Shown: piece by piece, positions 32,703 through 43,118 of the stretch
Layout of the letters: the number at the start of each line of letters is the position of its first letter
How positions within the stretch are numbered: the first letter of the stretch is position 1
Source: Mycocentrospora acerina
Lineage: Eukaryota > Ascomycota > Dothideomycetes > Pleosporales
Assembly: GCA_022701365.1 (NCBI GenBank)
Contig: JAKUHH010000049.1
Span: forward strand, 124,807 to 188,806
Direction of reading: 5' to 3'
DNA: 64,000 bases
The notes under the pieces: generated by a model
Told to the model about the DNA's origin: nothing
Database searches by the model: none
The model's input: the letters and a program-made list of their open reading frames with translations, nothing else
Made by a program: the position numbers and the translations under genes

Positions 32703-35612
32703 ATGCCAGAACAAGGACAGGTCTTGCAGTCTCGAGTGGTACGAAGGAGGAATCCGCGGCCTATCAATTCCTGCGTCGAGTGTCGCACGCGTAAGTCACG
32801 TTGCTCGAAGACGCACCCTTGCCAGAACTGCACTGCCTTTGGACGAGAATGCATCTTCATCACCGTTCCTGAGAGCGCCGCGCGAAAGAAAGAGAGGGAG
32901 CAACGGGAGCGCGCAGCTTCGAAGAGTGGCACTGGAATTACTGTGCCAGACTGGACGCGAAATATTCCGGTCCGCACGCAGAGTACGAGCAGCTTGCCGG
33001 ACAAGTACGAGAATTCAAACTCTGTCAACACGCACACGCCAGGAACTCCACCCAGAGACTACGAGTGGGAGGCGTACCAGCAGGATGTTGAAGTTGACGA
33101 TGGAGATGCGTGGGAGAGGCTGCCCGCGGAGCCCGAAGAGATGCAAGACGATGTGTATGAAGACGAAAACGACGACGAGGATCAGATCGCAACAGATCTC
33201 ACCATTCGCATCGGGAGGATGATTATCTGCGAGAATGTGACTGGATTCTTCCGCCCTCAGTATGCCGATGAGGTACTTTCTGCCCTTTCCGCTAGTCTCC
33301 GTTCCACGCCGACAGCATCTTGTCTTGAACGAAAGCTGAATTGCAGTGTGTAGTTGGGCAAGCTCTTGTCCGAGAGCCACGCCTCTCCATCAGTGGTAGG
33401 AGGCCAGAGAGCACCGCAGTCCTCTGCGCTGTTGTCGGCCGAGCAGATGCCTTCATTGGCGCCTTCGCTTAATCTGCTTTTGGGCGGCTCGGTCGGCGTT
33501 CATCAGAGCAGCGACATTGAGCCGCCGCAGCTGCCAACGAAGATGGAAGTGGAGGCACTGTTCCATCGGTATTTGGACGCTGTAAGCCCGCTGGCACACG
33601 TCTTGCATATTCCGTCGTTTAAGCGATTGTTTGATCGATTCTGGATGAATATTGATATTGGTAATCCCAATCAAAATTCATGCACTGCACTGATTCTAGC
33701 GGTTTGTATGGCAGCAGCTGCATCAGTGTCGCCACTACAGGCAAAGTCGCAATTTGGCATCACCAAGGAAGACTTGTTCCTACGACTGCAAAAAGCCACG
33801 GAACGGGCACTACTCCGCGCGAACTGGGCTAAGACGTCTAACATCAGGACCCTCCAAGCATTGACAATTTACTTGGTAGTTTGCTTCCCGACAATTTCCG
33901 CGCCTTGGCTAACGTGAATAGATTCCGTTGTGTAGAGCACAAATATCGCGCGCGACATCGGTAGTAGTCGGAGCTCTCGTCCGTCTGGCACAGTGCATTG
34001 GCATCCACCGCCTCAGCTACAGCTCTGCAAACAGCCTAACTCCGCTCCAACGCCATGTCCGCTCTCTTCTCTGGTACCAGATTTGTTTCCTCGACTTCAA
34101 GACTGCCGAAGCGCAGGGCCCTCATCCGTCCATCCGGTCCGATGATTTCGACATTGCGCTTCCTTTGAATGTGGACGACGATGCCTTTGAGTTTGGCAGT
34201 CCAAAATGGCAGCAAAACCCAACATCCTCGCAGAGCTGGACAGATGTCACCCTCTCCCTCATCCGCTATGAGTGCAACGAAATCCACCGCCTCATCTTCC
34301 GCGGCAGAATCGAGATGGACCGCAAACACATCACCCTGCACGACCTGCGCGCTCGTGTCGAAGCTCGAAAGCGCCAGATTCATGCAAAATATCTGCACCA
34401 CCTCGACGCATCCTCTCCCCTCCAGCGTTATGCGGGTCTTGTAGCAACTCTCCTCATGTCCCGCTGCGACTCAATGCTCCTCTACCGTCACCTTCCACAA
34501 ACCTCGTCGAACCCACGCTCCGAGTCCGAAAACCGCCTCCGCGACGTTCTTCTGACCGCAGCCCTTACCACGCTCGAAATTGGCGCAACGCTCGACACCC
34601 TCCCCTCACTCAGCCCCTGGTCGTGGTACTCAACCACCTACCAGCAATACCACGCGGTACTGCTCCTCCTCACTGAACTCTACCGCACGCCCGACCTTCC
34701 CCGCCGCGAGCGCATAACCACCATCATCGACCATATATTTGGACATTGCTACGGTGTGGACATTGCACAGCGGTGCTCTGATTTGTTATTCACTGTGAAA
34801 GAAAACCTCGAGGCCTTTTACGTGATGAAAGGGTTCAACAAGAAACGCTGCCACCATCTTGCCCCACAGCAACACCCCACCCTCCAACCCCTCCCGTCAT
34901 TTTCTTCGCCCGCAGGCTTCGGCCACCGCTCGCACGGGCAATTGAGTCGCACATCCACGAGTGCGGGGCTAGACGGTCTGAACGTCGATTTTGACAACCT
35001 CCTCGGTAGCCTGAACAGCGGCGGCAGTAACAACAGCGTCCCCGAGGACTTTGACATATTCTCTGGCATGAGCGCCACGAGCGGGGGCGCCAATAATTGG
35101 GAATCGTCGACGCGACAATCCCAATCGTCTTCCTCGGCCGCCGCATGGGGGACAGACACGAAACCCTCACCTTGGGACGCCAAACCCTCGCCCTGGGACC
35201 ACCCGCCAAAACAGAACAACAACAACAACAATAACTGGGACTCGAAGCAGTCTGTGCATGACCTGCCGCATGACTCTAGCGGGGCCATCTTCGTCCCCGT
35301 CGACACGGCATCCTCGAGCGGCAACGGCAGCGGGGCGCGGAACAGCGGCATAGGCGGAGGAAGCGGAGGCGTAGGAGGAAACAGTCAAGATTTCAGTATT
35401 GGAATCGGCCACGGAAACGCAACAACGAGTCCAAACGGGGGACTGGCGCAGTGGGTACGTTTTGATTCTTCTCCTCTTTTCCACGATTTATATCTACTTT
35501 ATTCCTCTCCTGTCTTGCCCACCCTACTCTACTCTACTCTCAATCAGTGCTAACACTTTCTTTCTCGCAGGAAAACTGGAACTTTCAAACCCCGCAAAAG
35601 TATGAGAATTAG
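32703..35612 (+). CDS. Zn2Cys6 transcription factor with fungal-specific middle domain
   Basis: Four exons (32703-33272, 33354-33875, 33922-35454, 35571-35612) encode 888 residues; introns are 81, 46 and 116 nt, all phase 0. Near residues 24-50 the binuclear zinc cluster is complete: C-x2-C-x6-C-x5-C-x2-C-x6-C (CVECRTRKSRC then CQNCTAFGREC), followed by a basic linker and a Glu/Asp-rich stretch. Residues about 235-560 form the Fungal_trans domain (LFHRYLDAVSPLAHVLHIPSF; ALVRLAQCIGIHRL). The C-terminal 250 residues are low complexity: Asn, Gly and Ser runs, seven consecutive Asn, a twice-repeated KPSPWD motif and a short last exon ending ENWNFQTPQKYEN. The acidic and Trp-rich tail looks like an activation domain. 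Target genes are unknown. Intron 1 ends at TGTGTAG rather than the nearer TTGCAG, because only that keeps the frame. Confidence 0.9.
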
Positions 35613-37027
35613 TTGGCTGTTTTTTTTATATTATTATTGTTGTTTTCGCCTTCCTTGTTCCATCCTGTCGTGTTGTGTTGTGTCGTTTCGTTCCGTTTTC
35701 CTTTTTCCCCTCTCCTCCCCCACTCCTCTCCTCTCCTCGCCTCGCTTCCCCCTTCCCTTCCTCTCCCTTCTCTTCCGACGATTGAAAGAACAGCCAGCAG
35801 CTTCTCTCTCTCTCTCTCCATCTCTCTGCTTGTTTGGCTGATTGCTTGCTTGCTTGCTTGTTTGCGGCTCGTTTCGGTCCAGTAGGGCAAGGCAGGGCAG
35901 GGCAGGGTACAATACGATACGATATGATACGATATGATATGATACGATACAATATGATACAATATGGTTTCATAGACAGCAGTGGCGAAGACTAAATGAC
36001 GGAGGGGAAATGGAGAGAAATAAAGGAAGAGAGAAAGAGGGAGAGAGAGAGGGAGTGGGAGGAAGAGAGAGGGGAGAAGAGAAATCAAATATATAAATAC
36101 ATAGATACATACATGTACAATTATACACACTTGTACATATACACATGTATTTATATATATATATATATATATATATGTATTTACACACGAATTAAATGTA
36201 CAAAATATGTAAATACGCATCTCTCTTTTAATACCGTCAAGTTACCTTTTACCACTAACCTACCATTAACTACTATCATCATTACCATCATCATCACCAT
36301 TACCTGAGTAGTAGGAGTGTGACCCAAAAAAAACAGAGGAACAAAGACGACGACGACGACAACAACGACGACGACCTTGGGATTTTTATTTATTTATTTT
36401 TATTTTATTTTTTTCCCCTCCACATGTCAATGCAGCAGGGGATTAATTTTTTTTGTTTTGTTTCTATTCTTTGTTTTTGTTTTGTCCAACATAGGTAACA
36501 ACGAATTTGGAAAGACGAACAAGACCAAGTTGTGTATATATTTCCTTGGCAAATGGTTACATATTTTCTTTCACCCACCAGAGAGAGAGAGAGAGAGAGA
36601 AAGAGCATATAGAATTAATTTTTTTCATCCATCCGTCCATCACAAACTAACAAATAAACAAATAAACAATCAAGCACACAAATACTCTATAAGTGACGGG
36701 ATTTTTCTGAGAAAACAAGGGAAAAAACGCCATTCAAATACATGATACAAGAAGCACCACACATACACATGAATATATATAAAAAAAAACGCCATGTGCT
36801 AATAAGTATACTCGCACTGCCATGTCGGTCCTCGCATTCTACTCGTCATATCCCCTTTCCCTCTACTCCCAGTACCCAGCACCCAGCACCCAGCACTAGG
36901 CAGCAAATCACCAGGTAGCAATTCTGCCAGACACAGACATGAGCTCTGCGCTCGCAGTCGTGTCAGCCAAAGAAAGACACTACAAGATCATGATGATAAT
37001 AGTAATAATAACGATAACAAAGATATG
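35613..37027. repeat. 1.4 kb of clustered microsatellites and low-complexity DNA
   Basis: The convergent 3' region of the zinc-cluster gene and the BAR gene is almost wholly simple sequence. Going rightward it has pyrimidine tracts, (CT)n at 35804-35828, GCTT/TTGC repeats near 35843-35860, GGCAG repeats at 35886-35907, GATAC/GATAT pentamers at 35911-35966, purine tracts near 36005-36085, (TA)n about 36148-36176, (GAC)n about 36346-36376, T/A runs near 36380-36415 and (GA)n about 36580-36602. ORFs here are products of the repeats and are not listed as genes. Confidence 0.85.
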
Positions 37028-37692
37028 CTAATATCGTGTTACTTCAGAGGCACTCAATGCACTTCTCTTCATCGGCGGTGGAGGTGGCGGCGGCTTCTTT
37101 GACCTGGATGGTGGAGGTGGTGGGGGCGCCTTCTTGCCGTTTGCGCCAGCTTCAGCCTGGGTCCAGCTTGCTGCGCGCGAGATGACGCTGCTACTGCCCT
37201 GCGAGGATCGATCGGGGCTTGGAGGCGACCTTGAACGTCTATAGGAGCCTGAGCTTGGTTGGTCTTCCTCGTATTCATCTGCAAATGTATTGGTCTGGCG
37301 GATGGGGCGGAGGCTGCTGCGGCCGGCGACAACCGTAGACGAGTCGGTGGGGGTACGGGTGAGCCTGCGGGCCGGAGAGTCTTCACGTTGACCGTTTCCA
37401 GCACTGTCGTATGTCGAAGTGCGACTGATGGTGGGCCGCAGTGAGTTGGAGTCTGGGGCAGGCGAGCGGCTGCGGGTAGGCAGCTTAGGAATGGTGATGC
37501 GCTCGCGTTCGGGCTCGGGCTCGGGCTCTTCTTCGACGGGGTTGAAGCGTTCGGCGTATCCGTGGGCGGTGTTTGAGCGGGAGCGCACGGGGCGGATGGG
37601 CGCGGATTCTCTGTGGGGCAGGTCAGCGGTGTGGTGGGGTGGGCCAGCGGTGTGGTGGGCCGGGGGGTGCCGGTGGGCGGTGGGCGGTGGCG

Positions 37693-37734
<42 letters not shown>

Positions 37735-38712
37735 GAAGTAGCTCACCTGACGGGCCAGTCGCGCTTGACGTTGAGCAGCAGCTCGCGGCAGCGGTCGTGG
37801 TAGCTCAGCTCGGCCTCGAGGAAAGATGTCAGGTCTTGGACCATTTCGACCTCGGACTCCTTGATGTCCTGCATGCGGCGGAAGACGTCTTCACTCGTCT
37901 CCTCGTACTTTGCCTTTTGGGCGCGCAGCTCCTCCTCCATGCGGAAGTCTTCCTTTTTGGACTTTTGCATCTTGGCGAGCGACGTGTCGTAGGCGAGGCG
38001 ACGTGTCTCGAGCTTCTTGCGGGCGTTCTGGTACTCCTTCATCTGGGCGAGGGAGCGCTCGAGGCCCTCGAGCCACGAGGTGGTGGCGCTGGCGACATAT
38101 GTTTCTTGGACGCGGGCGAGGCGTTCGTTGGCGCGGCCGAGGGCTGGTGGTGGTGATGGTTAGAATTGGAGTGTTGGTCATGTCAAGGTGTTGGCCATGT
38201 CAGGGTGTGGGAGTGAGTGTACGAGTGTAGAATGAGGAAAGAACGAGGCAGGAACAGGGCAGGAACAGGACAGGAACAGGACATGAACCAGGAAAGAACG
38301 AGGCAGGAACAGGGCAGGAACATCGACAGAACAGGGCAAGAGCAAGACGTACAAGACAGGCAGTTGCCATACTCCGAGTCGGGCTCAAAGTCCTCGCCGT
38401 GCGTGACCATGGACGAGCCCAGATGGCCGCCGGGCAGCTGCTTCTCCTTGTCGTCGCCCTCGGCGCGCTTGGACACGGACTTTACGTAGACGGACATGGC
38501 GCGCTGCATCTTGTCCATGCCTGTGTGCGTGTGCACGTGTCAGCTTGTGCTCTCCATGCCGGGGCAGCGCAGGAGAGAGCTGTACCTTCATGGCGCAGAT
38601 TCATCTCCAGCTCGAGGGCCTTGAAGTCGTCGGACAGGCCGGTGCGGGCGTCGGCGCCCAGCTTCTCGTTGGTCCATTGCTTGAGGCGGTCAAACTTTTT
38701 GTTGATGTTCAT
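37028..38712 (-). CDS. BAR-domain (endophilin/GVP36-like) protein with proline-rich tail
   Basis: Four exons (38586-38712, 38353-38520, 37747-38143, 37028-37610) encode 424 residues. The introns are 65, 209 and 136 nt, long for this window because introns 2 and 3 contain repeats. The N-terminus NKKFDRLKQWTNEKLG, the block ANERLARVQETYVASATTSW and the helical LEGLERSLAQMKEYQNARKK through DIKESEVEMVQDLTSFLEAE to YHDRCRELLLNVKRDWPV form a BAR domain over about residues 1-230, which senses or induces membrane curvature. The last 190 residues are Ser/Arg/Pro-rich and contain two runs of seven to eight prolines, likely SH3 ligands. Related fungal proteins act in endocytosis and trafficking. The donor of intron 2 (GTACGT) and an acceptor in a CACCACCAG tract were chosen by frame. 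Confidence 0.87.
37685..37737 (+). repeat. CAACAG hexanucleotide tract inside BAR-gene intron 3
   Basis: Tandem AGCAACAGCAACAG units on the plus strand, inside the 136 nt intron 37611-37746. On the coding strand it is a CTGTTG/CTG run close to the donor site. Confidence 0.8.
38234..38345 (+). repeat. Minisatellite inside BAR-gene intron 2
   Basis: Repeated GGAACAGGGCA/GGAACAGGACA units on the plus strand. A longer block starting GGAAAGAACGAGGCAGGAAC occurs twice, at about 38236 and 38291. The array accounts for most of the 209 nt intron. Confidence 0.8.
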
Positions 38713-40721
38713 GGCGGCGGGAGTGTTTGGGGGGGGAAGAGGCCAGGTTGGGCGGGGCGTGTCGCGATAGCGGGCGTGGGCGTGGGCGTGGGCGTGGGCG
38801 TGGACGTGGGCCAAGTCGACGCGGCCAATGCAGCCGAGTGAAACAGCGAGGGAGGCGGGCGCAGACAACAGTCAATGTGCAGAGTGCAGAGTGCAGTGTG
38901 CAGAGTGCAGTGTGTATTGAAGAATGGACAGTGGATCTGGATAACGCACCATGCACAGCAGACTAGAAAAGGGGCCGTCTTTTCTGCGCTCAAGCTCGAC
39001 TGGAAAAGAAGGGCCCCGGATTCAGAGCAGTGGCGTGCCAGGGCCCTGAGCCAACTCCAACGGTCGACGCGGCCCTGATCCGCGCGCTCCCACGTCTTCT
39101 CGCCCATACCGCCATCTCCCGTCGCCGTGTGCGTCACTCCTGTAGTGCACCCCTGCTGCTGCTGTATTCCTGTTGCTGCCATGGCTCCCCCAATCAATTC
39201 CTCCCTCGTGCTGCCTCGACTACTCCCAATCAATTCCCTGTGCTGCCTCCTCGACGCTGCCATGACGCTGCCGCGTTTCACTAGCCCACCGGTCGCAACG
39301 GGAGTGGGCGTGTCGTGGTTCAGGCGACGCGCGTGGGCTGTCCACTCAACGCCCCTCATGGCGTCTTGCCGTGCAATCTAGAAATGCCCACTACCCAACG
39401 CCCAACGCTACCCTTTTAGCCTTGTAGCCCTCTAGCCTTGTAGCCTTCTAGCCCTGTAGCCCCTCGCGTCTCGACCGCGACCAGTCCATGGCCGTCTACA
39501 TGGTGTAGCTTGCTGCGACACAGCCAGCACGGGGGGAGCCTGTCATCTGGCTGTTGTCACGTCTTCCAAACGGGCCCACGCGGAAACTCTCTCCTCCTCG
39601 TTTGAGGAATCTCCTGCGACAGTCCTCTCGTGTTCCCGTGTCCCGCACGGAGCGTATCCAACAATATCCAACCCACTTGTAATACGACATACGCCGTAGC
39701 GGAGGCGGAGAGGTGGAGAGCACGTGAGTAGCCTCACCCAACTCCACCTCCTTCTTTAGTTGTACGCCCACGGCACTCCTGTCGTTCCTTACGTAACCAC
39801 CTCAGCGTTCGACATGCGCTGCTGCAACCCCAGCACCCACCAGCTTTTGTGATTCATTCGCTTTCTTTCACAGAGGGCCCGTCTTCTCGTCAATCGTGTC
39901 TTGTCCCGTCTCAACTACTCTGCGTTCATTTACACATGCTCTGCCTCTGCCTGTCTTTGCACCTGTGTCCTGCCCGTAGTCGTCTTCTTTCGCAGCCACT
40001 CGATACATGTCTCAACGCTGCCGACTCTTGATGGTGAGAAAGAGTCGATCCGTGTCATGCAACACCACAACTACAATCACACGCCGCAAGAGATGGAATT
40101 CAGAGGAAACAGTCGTGTTGGGCTCTACAACACCACAACAACGACCCCCCTCACAAAAGGCGGGGTTGGGCGGCGATGAGAGCGGTGCAATCGTGGTCAA
40201 TGGCGTCCGTCCTGCGAGAGTTGAACGGGCGTAATCGATACCGTTGACAATCCTCTGCAACGCCAACAGTACACCATACCATGAACAGACCGACCTAAGA
40301 ATCCACCCCCATCATTATTAGCAGTTACCCTTGAAACGCTGTGCATCTTGGGCAACCATGTGATGGTGCAACGCGTCACTGTTGTTACCATAATGCCACC
40401 GAATTAATGAGGCTCCATGAACAATACATGCCTCTTTCAATACAACCCCCCGTCTCCTCCGTTCCATCGACTGTCTTCCACCTGCTTTGTCTACAGGCTT
40501 TCTCCCATGAACAAAGCCTTGGATGAAAATAAAAAACAATTGCACATAATATACAGAACCGTGAACACCAGCCACAACGTCAGCCAATCTCGAGCTAATA
40601 CAGAAAGTTATTACCTCATACGTGCTTAGCCGTGCTCCGTTTGTCGTTCCTACCTCGACCTACATGCAGCATCAACATCCACAACCGCCACCACTCCCTT
40701 TCCACAACACCAACCGCCAAC
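38713..40721. other. 2 kb head-to-head spacer between BAR and WHIM1 genes
   Basis: It holds a GCGTGG/GGGCGT hexamer array at about 38771-38815 and a GTGCAGA/GTGCAGT array at about 38875-38915, both within 220 bases upstream of the BAR gene start. Many frames are open, but none has a clear start, splice signals or family resemblance. Promoters for both genes must lie here. Confidence 0.5.
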
Positions 40722-42864
40722 ATGGTCGACTCAGACTCGTCCCTATCGTCTGCACCCTCGACCGACGACGAAATGGCCGTCGACGTGGCGCCTGCAAAAA
40801 CCACAAAGGCTGTGCCTCCAAAGAAGAGGAAGACCAAAAAGGCCAGCACCATCCTGACCTTTTTCAAGAAGAAGTCGCCCTCGCCGCCCCCCAGGACGCG
40901 TCCCGCGTCGCCACCCCACGAATACGTTGCAGCAGACAACCCAGACATTGCCGTACGTGTTGGACGCGTCAATCGCGTCTCTGTCGCGACGTGACGCCAT
41001 CTCCGCCCCAAGACCCTCCGCTGATGTTTGCGCGCTGCAGTTTATTGTCATGTTCCGCTCGCGCTTCAACGATGCATTCCCCCGCAGCTCTCCTCACGTT
41101 GGACCCCAGGATATTGAGCTGGGTGTTGTTGACGAGAAGCCGTCACCCGACGTCGAGGGTCTGCTGTGCGCCCTGCTAGGCCTCGTCCTCAATCGCAAGA
41201 AACCTGTCGAGTCAGTCGCACCCCTCAATCACCCACAAATCATTCGCATCTGGTCGCGTCACACAATACATGGCTGACAGTGCCTGCGCTCTACAGAAAA
41301 GGTCATTATGGTCGCGCTCTCGAGGAAGCCGTCCAGACGCAGCGGTCGCAGTGGCCGCGCAAGTGGAACTACATGAACCCGCTTAGTGGCGGGCGCAACT
41401 TCAACACCATGTCGGCAGATGAGCGCGTAAGTGGGAGAGATCGTCTCTGACGTAGGCGGTGGCTGATTTGCTCTAGATTACCCTCTTGCACACCCTCACT
41501 CTCTGGACCCTTAACCAGAATGAGCAGGTCAAGACTATCCTCGCCGACGCGTACAAGCACCGCACAACCAAGGACCGCCTCGACACAAATATCCCCCTCT
41601 CCGTACAGCCCTGGGGCCGCGACGGCGACAAGCGACGGTACTGGCTGGTCGAAGGCCAGAACGATACGCACTTTCGCGTCTACCGCGAGAGCGACCCACA
41701 CCTGAAGAAGGCGACGTGGTGGAGCGTCGCAGGCACAATCGAAGAGCTCCAGGCGCTGGCAAAGACGCTCGAGGAGGAAGATGGCACAAAAGAGGCCAAG
41801 GCGCTCGGCGAGCGCATGTTGAACGCCGTCCCGCGCTTCGAGGCGTCGGAGAATGTGAGACTTGCCACATGTAACTACGCCATGCCATGACTGACATGAT
41901 GCAGAAACGAAAGCGTCGCGAGTATCGCGTTAATCGCAACGCCACTTTTACACGCCCCGACCCTGGCTTCTCCCTCTATGAGGGTCGCACCCGTGGCAAG
42001 CGCCTTAGGTATACATTTTCAGACGGCGAGGATTTTGACTCAGACAATACATCTTCTCGCCGTTCGGCACGAAACTCTGGCAGGGAGACACCGACGGTGC
42101 CAACAGGTCCCACCGTCACTGCCAGTGGTCGGCAGGTCAGGTCTCGCGCTACAGGATTATATGGCGAGACACTCCACAGTGGACAAGTCACTGACAACGG
42201 TTCTCCTGTGACGGGCGACTATGTACGATCCGACGCCTCTGAAGAGCCAGGACAGCCTGCCCATGGCCGGTCCACAAGGGCAGCTACTAACGGACGCCCA
42301 CTGAACCGTGTGGTAGACTCTGAAGATGATGACGATGCGACGTCATGGGACGGCGGGGATGAAGAAGAGGATGACCCTGAACAAATGGACGTTGATGAGG
42401 AGGAAGAAGAGGAAGGAGAGGGTTCCGAGGACGAGCAAGACCGAGATCCGCAGACTCTTGTTGTCACATTACGGTACGGCAAGGGAAGATCCAGTCCTCC
42501 TGCTCCTGCAGAGGATATGGTCATGAAGGAGGAAGACGAAGAAGAAGAAGAGGAAAAAGAAGAAAAAGAAGAAGCGCCCCCAACCGAGACGACAGACAAG
42601 GCTCCCAACCAAACACCCACCCAGACGACGAGTGCAACTCCCAATGGTGTTTTGCAACAACAACAGCAACAAAAACAACCTCCCCCTGCTGTTGCTCAGG
42701 ATCCTCCACAACCAGCCACCACGGAAGCACCGCCCAAGCTTGAGGGCTTCTTCCCTGCCCCTGCCCCCACACCGTCATACAATGCTCCTGAGGAGCCAAA
42801 GGCCAAGACACAGCCGGAATTTACAGCAAGCGTGCCTGTTTCTGCACCAGCAGCGGGGTGGTAG
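40722..42864 (+). CDS. WHIM1-domain chromatin protein
   Basis: Five exons (40722-40952, 41041-41210, 41297-41426, 41477-41854, 41905-42864) encode 622 residues; introns are 88, 86, 50, 50 nt. The N-terminus is basic and Pro-rich (KKRKTKKASTILTFFKKKS). Residues about 78-300 carry a WHIM1-type region: FRSRFNDAFPRSSP, MSADERITLLHTLTLWTLN, then LSVQPWGRDGDKRRYWLVEG and DTHFRVYRESDP, and RYWLVEG is the hallmark. The next block, PDPGFSLYEGRTRGKRLRY, is conserved in the fungal family. The last 250 residues are acidic and Gln/Pro-rich. WHIM domains occur in ISWI-type remodelling subunits such as RSF1, BAZ1 and Ioc3, where they contact the remodeller and linker DNA. Which complex this subunit joins is unknown. 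Confidence 0.87.
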
Positions 42865-43118
42865 TAAAGATTTTGAAGCTTGTGAGGGGGGGGGCGGTTA
42901 TTGTGATGTGATGCATTCATTTATAGACGGGGAGTAGTACCTCATCATTGTTTTTTTGTACGAGATAGGGTTGATCGATACCCGTCAGTAAAAAGACGAA
43001 CAAGGACGAAAATGATATAATATTATATTTGCATGTTTTTTTTTATGATTTATTTAATTGTACATGATGAATTTGATTTGATTTGATTTGATTTTACTTT
43101 GGGTTCTCAGAATATTCG
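42865..43118. other. Convergent 3' spacer
   Basis: 254 bases, A/T-rich, with TTTGATTTGATT repeats near 43070-43095, between the WHIM1 gene and MMM1. Confidence 0.5.

Noticed and set aside
35613..36745. Several ORFs on both strands rich in Ile/Tyr, Ser/Leu or Arg/Glu
   Set aside because: They are translations of microsatellites (TA, CT, GA) and have no coding character.
37028..37746. Frame starting with poly-Leu and poly-Pro on the minus strand
   Set aside because: The poly-Leu part is the CTG/CAACAG repeat of BAR intron 3; only the part up to 37610 is coding.
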